From Aliiglaciecola sp. M165 (GTDB taxonomy: Bacteria > Pseudomonadota > Gammaproteobacteria > Enterobacterales > Alteromonadaceae), in the NCBI RefSeq assembly GCF_007197995.1, contig NZ_VKKH01000002.1, positions 496,001-560,000 of the forward strand: DNA of 64,000 nucleotides. Direction: 5' to 3'. Shown in pieces: positions 19,080-28,373 of this stretch; position 1 is the first letter of the stretch, and the number at the start of each line of letters is the position of its first letter. A program made the translations under genes and the position numbers. Under the pieces are notes generated by a model. That model ran no database searches and was not told where the DNA came from. It was given only the letters and a program-made list of their open reading frames with translations.

Positions 19080-19275
19080 ATTTGCGCTGCAATGCTAAAA
19101 AAGACGATGACTAAAAGGTTATTGTCTGTGCAAATAACACATTTGGCGAACAATTTTGTCATCACCAATCCGTGGTCTTATCACACAACTAAAGTTTCTC
19201 GCCCCCAGGCGGTTGTCCCACGGGTGCTATCACACTAAACCTGATCTCGACGATATGTCATTTTGAAAAGGAATA

Positions 19276-20115
19276 ATGATGAAAAAACTGTTTCTAACTC
19301 TACTTATACTCAGTCTGACTACAACGTTTGCCCACGCAAAACGCAAATTGGCGCTGGCATATTTAACTGTTGACGGGATCCATGCAACAGATTCGGGGGT
19401 CATCTATGCCGCGGATGGTTTTGATGGTACCAAGGTTTATTACATTACCGCCGATGGCGTCGCATACGATTTTGGTCTTGGCTTAGACGGACCGATTGAT
19501 ATTACAGATGACACAAGTGGCAATTTATTTGTGACTAACTTAAATAGCAACAAAGTAAGCAAGATTGACGCAAACGGCGTGGTAACAGATTTTGCTAAAA
19601 CTAACGTGGGGCCCGCCGGGATCGTCTCAGATTCAAACAATAACTTGTTTGTATCACATTTCGGCGCAGGAAACGGCGATGGTGACAGCATTCTGAAAAT
19701 ATCTCCTACTGGCGAGGTGTCGACGTTTTCTGAAGGTGGACTGTTAGAAGCGCCCGTTGGCATTACAATGGATGATGAAGGCAACATTTACACTGCCAAT
19801 TTTAACAACGGTAAAATTATCAAAATTGATCAGGAAGGCAAACAAAGCCATATCGCTACCATCGAATCTGATGTTGGATTTGCCGTGGGCCACATTGAAT
19901 GGGCTAACAATCGACTATATGCAACTGGCTTAGCCAGCCAAAAAATTTATGTTGTCAGGAAAAAAGGCCGAGTGAACGAAAAAGATATTGTTTCACCGGG
20001 TGATTTTCCCAACGGTATAACGTTCAATCCTTCTACTAATGAAGTGCTGTTTATCAATACCTTCGCACCGGCATCTGCGTTCACACGGATAAGATTGCCT
20101 AGTCGTCATAACTAA
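19276..20115 (+). CDS. Exported NHL-repeat / SMP-30-like beta-propeller protein
   Basis: 279 residues with a signal peptide (MMKKLFLTLLILSLTTTFAHA). Repeats of the form GVIYAADGFDGTKVYYI, GNLFVTNLNSNKVSKID and GNIYTANFNNGKIIKIDQEG give a six-bladed propeller as in NHL-repeat or gluconolactonase-like proteins. Catalytic metal residues of SMP-30 are not evident, so a binding role is as likely as an enzymatic one. AAGGAAT precedes the start. It diverges from the kinase gene, which may or may not regulate it. Confidence 0.75.
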   Translation: MMKKLFLTLLILSLTTTFAHAKRKLALAYLTVDGIHATDSGVIYAADGFDGTKVYYITADGVAYDFGLGLDGPIDITDDTSGNLFVTNLNSNKVSKIDANGVVTDFAKTNVGPAGIVSDSNNNLFVSHFGAGNGDGDSILKISPTGEVSTFSEGGLLEAPVGITMDDEGNIYTANFNNGKIIKIDQEGKQSHIATIESDVGFAVGHIEWANNRLYATGLASQKIYVVRKKGRVNEKDIVSPGDFPNGITFNPSTNEVLFINTFAPASAFTRIRLPSRHN

Positions 20116-20123
20116 AAATTAGA

Positions 20124-20154
20124 AGGTGTGCAGGAAGTAAGTGCTTGCACACCT
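20124..20154. terminator. Bidirectional hairpin between NHL and usher genes
   Basis: AGGTGTGCA pairs with TGCACACCT across a 13-base loop, between two convergent genes and touching the usher stop codon. There is no long T-run, so its strength as a terminator is uncertain. Confidence 0.55.
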
Positions 20155-23100
20155 ACTGAATTTGATGTTTTAGATGCTCTGTTTTAATCGGAAAAGAGGA
20201 TTGCCTGAATAAATCTTGATAGCCTGAATTCTGTGAACACTCTGAAGAATTTTTCACCGGCCCGAAAAATAGGCTATTGTATTGCACGCCAGCCACTTCT
20301 CTGCGTGACACCAACACCGATAACATGCCATTTAATATTGACGAATCAATCGAGGTCATCGAATGATACGATGCCAACATACAGAAATAACTCGTATCAT
20401 CTGCCGCTTCAACCTCCTCCTTAGAGCGCGTAATGTGCTCATCAAGATTTAGCAATGCATATTCCAGTTGCCAACCTTGTTGTCCGTATCGATGACGATT
20501 ACTGACAAACGCGTCTTTGAAATAGCCCTGTTTTTGAACCAGCTCAATCGCTTTTTTAGCCTCATCGAATGTGGCATATCCGCCAATCACAACATGGCTT
20601 AAAGAGGTTTTGTGATTTCGATAGATTTTCAGATCAAATTGATCGGCGGTTAGGTGTTTAACCACTTCAATAATTGAACGGGGCTTTTTAAAGGCACCGA
20701 GTTGAACATAAAACGGCGTTTTCTGACGCTCAACATCTGCTGTTTCAAGACCTGACGTCGTCACCGTTGTTGCAGGTTGTGTTGCAATCGCATCTGACGT
20801 CAATAGAATATCGTTAAGTCTAAGAGCGTCTCCGAGCTCGGAAGCAAGGATGCTCTCTGGATTATTCGACACCACCAGCTGATTGTTTAGCAGGTAATCC
20901 GAATCTACTTCCAATGTATAGCGCCCAGGCGCGAGCCCTTTGACATAAAAGTAGCCATCAATTTCGGTTTTAGTTTGTGCCACGACCTCATTCTTCTCAT
21001 CAATCAAGCTCAGTTGAATACCCGCGCCGCCTCGGCTAGATTGACCTTTTACCACATAAATTGCGCCTTCTATATCTGTAAAAGTAACTACTGGTAACTC
21101 CACGACATTTCTTCCACCTCGGTGCGTTTCTACTACGACCAAATCTTCAACTGGACGCATAAAAGGATCAGGTAAACTTGCTTCGTCAATTTGCAGTGCT
21201 TGTCTTCGCAAAGTGGTAGCTAGTTGAACACCACCATTGCTGTTGGTTTGCAGGTTTCGCCAAGCTTGATTACCAGAGATTGTCACATCACTCAGTGCTG
21301 AATCTTGATCATCGAAAACATTATTTCGGTTATTGTCTAAAAAGGCGAATGCGTGAACATTGGCAACGTTACTTCCACGGGGGCGATAAAAATCTATGGA
21401 ACGAGTAAAAGGATTGAACTCAATATCGCCACTAATACCAAAATTGACCCGCCAATGCCCACCGTCATCTACTCTCGCACCAAACTGCAAATTGAACTGA
21501 TCTCTTCGCCAATTAAATCTATGGCTGACAGAAAACTTGTCTTCCTGATTGGCACGATATTCGATACGGGATTCGTTAAAGACCTGATAACGTTGGGGCC
21601 ACCGAATGTTGGTGTAATAGTTCCTCACTTTTCCGTTAGCGTCCGGTAGCCATTCTAGTGAATTTGAAAACTGCCAACCTGAAAAGTTTTTCGACCAATA
21701 CAGGCGATGGAGTAATTTGTCTTCTTCACTCGAAGAGTTGTAAGTAAGAGAGGTCGAAAAGGTACCTCCAAGTAGGTTTTTGTTAACTCCCAAATTGACA
21801 ATGCTTGTTGCATCACGCGTAGTGAAGGTTCGGTGGAGCGTACTAAAATTCCATCCCATTCCGTCTAACCAATCCGTTCGACCATTCAGTCTGAGCCGGG
21901 TTTCGCTTTTAGTGCCTCGGCTTTGCGGGTAAGCATCACTGGAAAAATCAGTAAAATATCTGCTAGTTAAATTGGCTTTGAGTTGACGCCCCAAATTTGC
22001 GTTGACCCCCGTAAACAAAGCGCTACCTCTATCAAGGTCCTTAACAAATTGGGTTTTTATTGTTGCGGCATCGAAGCTCACATACAAGGCCGACGACAAA
22101 TAGTTTTGACGCTCCCCCAATCCTTCTAACAAGTTGATCGAGGTTTCAAGGGTAATATTTGAGTTCAGCCCGTAAGCAAATAATGCTGACAGATTTTTAT
22201 CATAAAGGTTTTCATTTTGGCTGCTATCAATGGTTCGCGCACTCGCGTCTGAAGCACTGAAACGATAATTTATTTTTCCTGGTGTAAGCTGATCATTTCC
22301 CACATTGATCGTTTGTGTTCGCACTTCTTGTTGCCCTTCAGGACCATAGAGTTTTATTTCAAACAAGTTGCTGCCATAAAATGTATCAACATTTTCGAAT
22401 ACCACCTGATTGGTATCATCAGAAAACAACTCTTCAATAAATTGTCCATTTCGGAACAATTGTGCCCGCCAACCAGGTAAAACGGTTTCATCAATGGTGA
22501 CTTGCGAAAACGAATTAGAAAAATTGGGATCGAAGTTAAAAATCGAAATTCCAGCAGCCTGCTTTGCTCGACTTATGAGTTCATCGCTTTGCAATTGTAA
22601 ATCACCCAATTCATAGCGAAGCAATCTCTCTGAGCTGTTTCCGTCGGATAAATTAAGGTTTTTACTCAGACGCAAAAACTGCTGGCTATTGCTATCGGTC
22701 CGATTAAAGCGCAGTTCAGTAGCGTGCTTTGCTAAGTCAAAAAAGCCGTTTACACTAAAATTTGTGCGTGATTCTGCCAATTTTTGATCGTAATTAGTGG
22801 TAAGGCGATAGTTCATCAGCGGTGGCGTGACCGCCCAATATTGATCGTTGATAACTTTGTCGGGTAATACTGGCTGATACGCCTGAAATGAAGGAATTTT
22901 AACTGAAGCGTCAGCTTGTAGGCCAGGCACAGAGGTTTCCGTTAATATTTGTAGTTGCTGAATTTCGTACGAAAATGTTGCGCTGCCTCCAATTAAGAAG
23001 GGCAAGGCTCTGATGTCGATGTACATATCGAAATCATCTTGAGACCAATAAAAGCCTTGGGCAGAGGTTTGTGTGTTAAAGGCAATATCAAAATCACAGT

Positions 23101-23416
23101 AATGTGTATGGTTCTGATTCGGTATTGTGGAAAACGTATGATTTTGCTGGTTAATCTCCCAGTCAAATAAAAGCAGATCCTCTAGACTTTGAAGGGGAAC
23201 TAAGAAGCTATTGTCATAAGGAAAGATATCAAACCCTGATGACACGGGTGTACCATTGACTCTTAACAGGCCAATGAGAAGCTCTTCTTCTGCCAATTGC
23301 ACATGCTGCCAGGTCAAGGGCTTCTCACACTGATCGGCTTGAATGTTGCCAGAATAAAATACCAGGAAACAGACGGCAATTATGCCGCGAAGCAGGATAT
23401 TGGCCCCTGATTTCAC
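20153..23416 (-). CDS. Fimbrial usher-like outer-membrane protein with C-terminal SPOR domain(s)
   Basis: 1087 residues from GTG at 23414-23416, after a signal peptide (hydrophobic core IIAVCFLVFYSGNIQA). Residues about 40-160 resemble a divergent usher N-domain. Around 305-370 is plug-like sequence (LPGWRAQLFRNGQFIEEL, LFEIKLYGPEGQQEVR), and about 375-680 alternates as a beta-barrel. Then come an SdrD-like segment (FLDNNRNNVFDDQDSALSDV, about 690) and a carboxypeptidase-regulatory-like Ig domain (DGYFYVKGLAPGRYTLEVD, about 825). A clear SPOR domain follows at about 898-975 (FYVQLGAFKKPRS), with a weaker SPOR-like copy at about 1007-1070. SPOR domains bind denuded peptidoglycan. The pilin and chaperone genes lie just upstream in the same direction. 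Confidence 0.8.
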   Translation of the reverse strand: MKSGANILLRGIIAVCFLVFYSGNIQADQCEKPLTWQHVQLAEEELLIGLLRVNGTPVSSGFDIFPYDNSFLVPLQSLEDLLLFDWEINQQNHTFSTIPNQNHTHYCDFDIAFNTQTSAQGFYWSQDDFDMYIDIRALPFLIGGSATFSYEIQQLQILTETSVPGLQADASVKIPSFQAYQPVLPDKVINDQYWAVTPPLMNYRLTTNYDQKLAESRTNFSVNGFFDLAKHATELRFNRTDSNSQQFLRLSKNLNLSDGNSSERLLRYELGDLQLQSDELISRAKQAAGISIFNFDPNFSNSFSQVTIDETVLPGWRAQLFRNGQFIEELFSDDTNQVVFENVDTFYGSNLFEIKLYGPEGQQEVRTQTINVGNDQLTPGKINYRFSASDASARTIDSSQNENLYDKNLSALFAYGLNSNITLETSINLLEGLGERQNYLSSALYVSFDAATIKTQFVKDLDRGSALFTGVNANLGRQLKANLTSRYFTDFSSDAYPQSRGTKSETRLRLNGRTDWLDGMGWNFSTLHRTFTTRDATSIVNLGVNKNLLGGTFSTSLTYNSSSEEDKLLHRLYWSKNFSGWQFSNSLEWLPDANGKVRNYYTNIRWPQRYQVFNESRIEYRANQEDKFSVSHRFNWRRDQFNLQFGARVDDGGHWRVNFGISGDIEFNPFTRSIDFYRPRGSNVANVHAFAFLDNNRNNVFDDQDSALSDVTISGNQAWRNLQTNSNGGVQLATTLRRQALQIDEASLPDPFMRPVEDLVVVETHRGGRNVVELPVVTFTDIEGAIYVVKGQSSRGGAGIQLSLIDEKNEVVAQTKTEIDGYFYVKGLAPGRYTLEVDSDYLLNNQLVVSNNPESILASELGDALRLNDILLTSDAIATQPATTVTTSGLETADVERQKTPFYVQLGAFKKPRSIIEVVKHLTADQFDLKIYRNHKTSLSHVVIGGYATFDEAKKAIELVQKQGYFKDAFVSNRHRYGQQGWQLEYALLNLDEHITRSKEEVEAADDTSYFCMLASYHSMTSIDSSILNGMLSVLVSRREVAGVQYNSLFFGPVKNSSECSQNSGYQDLFRQSSFPIKTEHLKHQIQ

Positions 23417-23422
23417 AGAAAA

Positions 23423-24169
23423 CTAGTTCAATTTTAGCGTAGTAATTGCGTTTTCAGTTCCGCCGTATTGAGCGATTTCACTAAATTTGACTCTAACCTC
23501 CCCACTGACATTTTGATTGAGTGGAATTATGACTTTTTTGCGATTCAAAGGTTGGTATACGGCAGAGTTATTCAACACGCCAACTTCGTTGCCCTGTTCA
23601 TCTTCTACAATAAAATTGCCAAAAACCGAGCGATTTCCTTCAAGTGTCTGCCACAGTTCAATACTTGGCGTGGCACCAACATTGACTAATCTAGCGTCTT
23701 GCAAACTGGTAGAGGCAGTGAGCCTGCCGTGGCGCACGATAATAGGTAAGTTATAAGATAGCTTTGACTGCAGACTGATATCTCCGGAGCCTTTAGGCGC
23801 CACTGCACTGACTATTTTCAGCACTGCGCGGTACTCGCCCTCTTGCAACCCAGCAGGTTTTCTCACTGAAAAACGCAAGGCTTGACGTTGACCAGGTTGG
23901 ATCACCCCTCGTCTTGGCGAATATCTTAACAAGCCAACGGCGGAAAAGGGATCGTCACTTACCGCTCGAAGTGTTCCCTCTTCCGTCATTTCAACGAGGG
24001 AAAGTTCTATCGTGTAGGAAACTGCACGATCGCTCTTATTTCTCAGTTGTAATGCATCATTGCGCGTGTTGTTGTCGAAATACAGGCGGAATTTTGACAG
24101 GGAAAGGTTGGCGTTGGCCGAGAACGAAAATGTGCTTAACAGCACTATCGCAACTAACAATCTGTACAT
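23423..24169 (-). CDS. Periplasmic fimbrial chaperone (PapD-like fold)
   Basis: 248 residues with a signal peptide ending ANA. Two Ig-like domains are suggested: LSLSKFRLYFDNNTRNDALQLRNKSDRAVSYTI at the start, RYSPRRGVIQPGQRQALRF in the conserved G1-strand region, and EYRAVLKIVSAVAP. This pattern fits the chaperones that partner DUF4402 or archaic/alternative pilins rather than classic PapD. Its role is to hold pilin subunits in the periplasm and deliver them to the usher. The usher GTG follows after six bases, so the two are coupled. Confidence 0.82.
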   Translation of the reverse strand: MYRLLVAIVLLSTFSFSANANLSLSKFRLYFDNNTRNDALQLRNKSDRAVSYTIELSLVEMTEEGTLRAVSDDPFSAVGLLRYSPRRGVIQPGQRQALRFSVRKPAGLQEGEYRAVLKIVSAVAPKGSGDISLQSKLSYNLPIIVRHGRLTASTSLQDARLVNVGATPSIELWQTLEGNRSVFGNFIVEDEQGNEVGVLNNSAVYQPLNRKKVIIPLNQNVSGEVRVKFSEIAQYGGTENAITTLKLN

Positions 24170-24218
24170 CTATTTTTCTTATTTTTATCGTTAAAGCTAA
24201 AAAGCTTGCTTACAACAC

Positions 24219-24246
24219 AAAAAAAGCAGCGTTTACGCTGCTTTTT
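24219..24246 (-). terminator. Attenuator between pilin and chaperone-usher genes
   Basis: Read on the minus strand: five A residues, GCAGCG, a four-base loop, CGCTGC and a run of T residues, lying after the pilin stop and before the chaperone start. Partial termination here would give more pilin mRNA than chaperone-usher mRNA, as in other fimbrial operons. Confidence 0.85.
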
Positions 24247-24266
24247 CAACATAATCTACGTATGTG

Positions 24267-24776
24267 TTATTGGAACACAACTTCAACCGTATAGTCTACT
24301 GTGTATGTCTGTCCAGATGTTAGCGCTGTGTCTACTGTCATGTCACCGTATACGTCTAGTGTGATAGTCGAAGCCGTACCGTCTACAGTAATGTTTGTTG
24401 CCGTACCATCTGTAATGCCGTCTGCATCACCGGTTCCTGCGTTATTGATGTCCCAATCCGCATCGAATGTTAGGTTGGCGCTGCTGCCGCCCGTTATCGT
24501 TACTGTTAATGCTGTGTTAGCTACAAGGTCTGTTAATGAAACTGCACCGATAAGAATGTTTGCATCGGATGCATCACAAGCACCAGTAATTGTACCTGCG
24601 TTATCCATGTTACATGTAGAGGTTGCTGTAGGTACGATTGAACCGAAATTTAGTGCGGCAGTCTCAGTAATAGTCGGTTCTTGCAATGCAGTCACCGTGG
24701 CTTGGTAAGTTTCACTGGCTGCGAAAGCTGAAGTTGTTGCGACAGTTAGTAAGGTTGCTGCTAGAATTTTTTTCAT
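24267..24776 (-). CDS. DUF4402-type major pilin candidate
   Basis: 169 residues with a signal peptide (MKKILAATLLTVATTSAFA). The mature protein begins ASETYQATVTALQEPTITET and contains LNFGSIVPT followed by two cysteines 12 residues apart, which could form a disulfide. It is rich in Thr, Ala and Gly and ends in strand-like YTVDYTVEVVFQ. This fits DUF4402 proteins that accompany such chaperones and ushers as the fibre subunit. First gene of the operon, with AGAGAGAC before the ATG. No separate tip adhesin is seen. Confidence 0.78.
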   Translation of the reverse strand: MKKILAATLLTVATTSAFAASETYQATVTALQEPTITETAALNFGSIVPTATSTCNMDNAGTITGACDASDANILIGAVSLTDLVANTALTVTITGGSSANLTFDADWDINNAGTGDADGITDGTATNITVDGTASTITLDVYGDMTVDTALTSGQTYTVDYTVEVVFQ

Positions 24777-25416
24777 GGTTTGTCTCTCTGTTATTTTTTT
24801 AATACCGAACTATTTCGGTAGCGCTAAATTTGGTTGTCATGCTCACTCAGTGCCGATGACGGAATCTATAAAACCATAACCTTCTGAAATTGAAAAGGTT
24901 TTGGAATTGCTCCAAAAACCTCCCATTTGATTAATTTTTGAACAAAAATAGACTAAAGGTTAATAGCACTTTGACTTGCACCACATTTTGATGTGAGAAA
25001 TTTTTACCTGGTTGCTTTTATTACCTAAAACATTTAACCCATTGTTTTTATTAAATTAAATATAATTTCCACCATTCTATTTATGAATATTCGATACAAA
25101 TTTCTATCGGTATGCTGAAATTAACTTACGTATATAAAGCAATACGCAAAAACCTTAAAAAATGCGATCTTTTTGCGATCTGCGGATCAAATCCAGCAAA
25201 AATATCTCCTTTTATTAAGAAGTTAAACGCGAATTTTTGACGATCTTTCGAGTGTATTGTGATGCACATTTTCTTAAAAAGGTGCAAAAATTCATAACTT
25301 TAAAAGCCTAAAATAACTACGTCGGGCCTAGATCTATGTTTTCACGTCAAAACCTTTCATTTTCTTTACCCTCTTGTATGCTCATAGCAAGACAACGGAA
25401 AACATATGCGTCAAAT
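24777..25416. other. AT-rich intergenic region before the pilin operon
   Basis: About 640 bases between the divergent pilin and solute-binding-protein genes. Composition is clearly AT-rich, as is usual upstream of silenced fimbrial operons. It contains a direct repeat GCGATCT at 25164-25170 and 25175-25181 (11-base period), a possible regulator site. No coding frame, invertible-element pair or tRNA was seen. Confidence 0.4.
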
Positions 25417-26289
25417 ATGAAATGTTTATTATTCATTCTGATTAGTTGCTTTCACTCTGCGGTTTTTGCCTTAGACGAGTTGGTTTTGTGGGACAAAAAC
25501 TTTGACCAGGGTAATTCAGCACAAATCATTAGTTTGATCGCCGAAGCAACAGTAGAAGAATTTGGTCCATACACTCTCAATCGAAGCGCACCATTGGAGC
25601 AAGGCCGAGCTGTCGAAGAATTGAGCCGAGGTCGAAACCTCAATATAGCGATAATGGGCAATGATGCGGGCCGAGAAGAGCTTCTTGATCCCATTTATAT
25701 TCCTGTCGACAAGGGTGAACTTGGAATGCGCATATGTTTAATAAAAAAGGGCTCTCAGGAAAAATTTGTCGATTTAAAGAACGCCCAACAGACCCGGCAA
25801 AAAGACATTGTATTTGGACTGGGCAGTTTTTGGCCTGACACACCAATTCATAGTGCTAACGGTTTCAACGTTTATAGTACGCCAGTGTTTGAAAGTTTAT
25901 TTCGAGCACTTGCCAAAGGCAGATTCGATTGTATGAGTCGAAGTATTTCAGAAATTTCCGCCGACTATCACAGGCACAAAGACCTGGCCATTGAAGTTGA
26001 GCAGAAACTGGCTTTTGTGTATCCGCTAGCAAATTTTGTTTACCTGCCCAAAGATTCGTATTTAAGGCCACGAATAGAAGCGGGTCTTCGCCACTTGTTG
26101 GAGCAAGGAACCCTTGAACGCGTCAACAATGAGTATTTGCAAGAGCATTTGACCGAACTTAGTTTTTTCACACGCAAACTCATCATCCTTGAAAACCCAA
26201 ATCTCACTCTTTCAGCCAGAAGCGCCATTAACGAGCACGGGCTAATCAGTTTTGAACAAGCGAAAGTGCAGCGATTAAGTAACAACTAA
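25417..26289 (+). CDS. Periplasmic solute-binding-protein-like protein (type 2 fold), orphan
   Basis: 290 residues from the ATG at 25417, chosen because MKCLLFILISCFHSAVFA is a clear signal peptide; the frame extends to 25336 and the ribosome site is poor in either case. Mature sequence starts LDELVLWDKNFDQGN and shows the two-lobed pattern of SBP_bac_3 relatives (GELGMRICLIKKG, KDIVFGLGSFWPDT, FESLFRALAKGRFDCMSRS). No permease or ATPase is nearby, so uptake is doubtful. Such orphans in Alteromonadales may be sensors or remnants of hybrid kinases. The ligand is unknown. Confidence 0.65.
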   Translation: MKCLLFILISCFHSAVFALDELVLWDKNFDQGNSAQIISLIAEATVEEFGPYTLNRSAPLEQGRAVEELSRGRNLNIAIMGNDAGREELLDPIYIPVDKGELGMRICLIKKGSQEKFVDLKNAQQTRQKDIVFGLGSFWPDTPIHSANGFNVYSTPVFESLFRALAKGRFDCMSRSISEISADYHRHKDLAIEVEQKLAFVYPLANFVYLPKDSYLRPRIEAGLRHLLEQGTLERVNNEYLQEHLTELSFFTRKLIILENPNLTLSARSAINEHGLISFEQAKVQRLSNN

Positions 26290-26345
26290 CCCTTATGAGT
26301 CAGACCAATCTCAAAGCATCTTTTAAAGGCAAAAAAGAGAATTCC

Positions 26346-27122
26346 TCAATCCTTAGAGATTTGAGCGGCACCTAGCTGATTATGCAGATTGTATTTCTGT
26401 TGCAGCCGAAGAAATTGTTTAGTCTTTCTGTAGATAGCAAACGCCTCATTGAACTCATCATTGAGAGCTTCGTTCGAAAACCCCATGCGGTATCCATTGA
26501 TCGGGAAGACCGGATGGATAGTGACAGCTTGTTGCTCGGCCTGTGGAATGATCTGGTTATGCAAATAGCGAAAAATGTTAATATCCATGACGATGACTTG
26601 CATTTTCCCAGTTAACAATAAGCGTACTTGCCGAGCTTGATCGGGCACTTCTAAATATTGTTTGTGAGACAGCGTCATCTCACCAAACTCAAAGCCAAGG
26701 ACCCGATGGGCATTTTGAAACGCAACCAATGAATATTTAGCTAAATCAGATATCTTATCTATGTTGGCATTCAGTGCACGCCTGGAAATTGCCACATTCT
26801 GGTACTCAATATACACCGAGCTCAAATAAACGCCTTCGATCTTCACTTTATGGCTTAGGGTGGTCACTGCGTCAAATCGAGAGTTAAAAAGGATATCGTA
26901 AGATCGTCCATAGGGGATTGGAATGAACTTAGCCTCGTACCCAAGTATTGTGAGTACGTCGCTAATAACTTCAATTTCGTAACCGCTTTGCGCATCAGAC
27001 ATAACATAAGGGGGCTTGTCCCACCCTACAGCGATGCTGAGCGTGCGTCTGTCAGCTTGAGCATTTGTGAGAGAAACAAAGATGCACAAAATAACGCAAA
27101 ACAAAAATTTTAGTTTTTCCAT
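26346..27122 (-). CDS. Amino-acid-type periplasmic binding protein (SBP_bac_3-like), orphan
   Basis: 258 residues from the ATG at 27120-27122, giving a signal peptide (MEKLKFLFCVILCIFVSLTNAQA). The longer frame would overlap prmA and lacks a signal at its start. The mature protein begins RTLSIAVGWDKPPYVMSD and continues GYEIEVISDVLTILGYEAKF, typical of amino-acid ABC binding proteins. No transporter genes are adjacent. It is convergent with the other orphan binding protein, but the two are only distantly similar. Ligand unknown. Confidence 0.75.
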   Translation of the reverse strand: MEKLKFLFCVILCIFVSLTNAQADRRTLSIAVGWDKPPYVMSDAQSGYEIEVISDVLTILGYEAKFIPIPYGRSYDILFNSRFDAVTTLSHKVKIEGVYLSSVYIEYQNVAISRRALNANIDKISDLAKYSLVAFQNAHRVLGFEFGEMTLSHKQYLEVPDQARQVRLLLTGKMQVIVMDINIFRYLHNQIIPQAEQQAVTIHPVFPINGYRMGFSNEALNDEFNEAFAIYRKTKQFLRLQQKYNLHNQLGAAQISKD

Positions 27123-27215
27123 CAACCCGTCACTATTGCTTCGTATAATTAAAATTGCGTAACCTGTTTTAGTACCTACCTGATATAGTGTAGCGCTAAT
27201 TTGAAGGAACACTTT

Positions 27216-28094
27216 ATGCCTTGGATCCAACTTAAAATTAATACGCAAGCAGAACATGCAGAGCAACTTGGTGACATGCTAAGCGCAAACGGAGCGCAAG
27301 CAGTCACTTTTGTTGACGCAAAAGATACCCCCATGTATGAACCAAAGCCAGGCGAAGTCATGTTATGGCCAGACACTGAAGTGGTCGGTCTCTACGATGC
27401 CGAGTACGACATGTCGCGCGTTGTGTCGCAACTTGAGAAATCAAAGCTATTAGGGAAGGGTTTTGTGCATAAATTGGATCAACTTGAAGATAAAGATTGG
27501 GAAAGAGAATGGATGGACAATTTTCATCCTATCCAGTTTGGACGGCGCCTATGGATTTGCCCCAGTTGGAGAGAAGTTCCAGATCCTGATGCCGTCAACG
27601 TAATGTTAGATCCGGGATTAGCATTTGGTACTGGCACTCACCCGACGACATCTTTATGTCTAAAATGGCTGGACAGTTTAGATATGGAAGGCGCAAGCGT
27701 GGTCGATTTTGGTTGTGGATCGGGGATCCTGGGAATAGCGGCACTAAAACTTGGTGCTGCCTCCGTAGTCGGAATTGATATCGATCCACAAGCATTGCTG
27801 GCCAGCAAAGACAATGCTAGCCGTAACGGAGTTGAAGGCAAAATCTCTGTTTTTCTGCCTAAAGACCAACCTGTTCTTCAGGCAGATTTTGTTTTAGCTA
27901 ATATCTTGGCTGGACCGCTACGAGAATTACGAGGGGTGATCACCCAGTATTGTTCAAAAGGGGGAAAACTCGTGTTGTCTGGAATTCTTGCAACGCAAGC
28001 AGAAGAAATAAACGCGCTGTATTCTGAGGATTTTGTGATGGAGCCAATCGCTATTGAAGGGGATTGGGCACGCGTTTCAGGTGTGAAAAAATAG
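27216..28094 (+). CDS. prmA: Ribosomal protein L11 methyltransferase
   Basis: SAM-dependent trimethylation of ribosomal protein L11. 292 residues (E. coli 293) starting [18 protein letters not shown] lies upstream, so the five extra codons to a TTG are rejected. Family blocks are [36 protein letters not shown], the SAM loop [18 protein letters not shown] (about 160) and [11 protein letters not shown]. It usually precedes dusB-fis in gammaproteobacteria, as here, with a 279-base gap that holds the dusB promoter. Confidence 0.96.
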   Translation: MPWIQLKINTQAEHAEQLGDMLSANGAQAVTFVDAKDTPMYEPKPGEVMLWPDTEVVGLYDAEYDMSRVVSQLEKSKLLGKGFVHKLDQLEDKDWEREWMDNFHPIQFGRRLWICPSWREVPDPDAVNVMLDPGLAFGTGTHPTTSLCLKWLDSLDMEGASVVDFGCGSGILGIAALKLGAASVVGIDIDPQALLASKDNASRNGVEGKISVFLPKDQPVLQADFVLANILAGPLRELRGVITQYCSKGGKLVLSGILATQAEEINALYSEDFVMEPIAIEGDWARVSGVKK

Positions 28095-28287
28095 CTGGTT
28101 AAATTTAACAGCTCCAAGAGAGCAGTTATGGTCGCAACACGGCTGCGCATAACACTTTGTTAAATAAGTTATTATTTTTTGTTACATGTTTTTTAAATTT
28201 GTGACATGTTGCAGGTCAGACCACGCGAAGTCAAGAATGTCAAGGCCTGCAAAGCAAATAAAACATACCTTTGTTTAAAATATAGCC

Positions 28288-28324
28288 TTTTCAAAACGGT
28301 TAAAAAACCGTAATATAGCGGCCG
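28288..28324 (+). promoter_or_regulatory. Probable stringently controlled promoter of dusB-fis
   Basis: TTTTCA (28288-28293), a 17-base spacer and TAATAT (28311-28316) are followed at once by the GC-rich stretch AGCGGCCG. A GC-rich discriminator after the -10 is the known hallmark of ppGpp-repressed promoters such as E. coli fis. The spacer contains the inverted repeat GGTTAAAAAACC. Confidence 0.5.
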
Positions 28325-28373
28325 TTTTGGCTAGCTGAACATTTTTTGTTCAATAAAAAGGTTCTTTTCAGAC

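Noticed and set aside
24301-24708. A 135-codon plus-strand frame opposite the pilin gene
   Set aside because: The minus-strand frame has a signal peptide, ribosome site and operon context; the plus-strand frame is a shadow with no start signals.
24777-25416. Invertible promoter (phase-variation switch) before the pilin gene
   Set aside because: No pair of inverted repeats flanking a promoter-sized segment was seen, and no recombinase gene is nearby.
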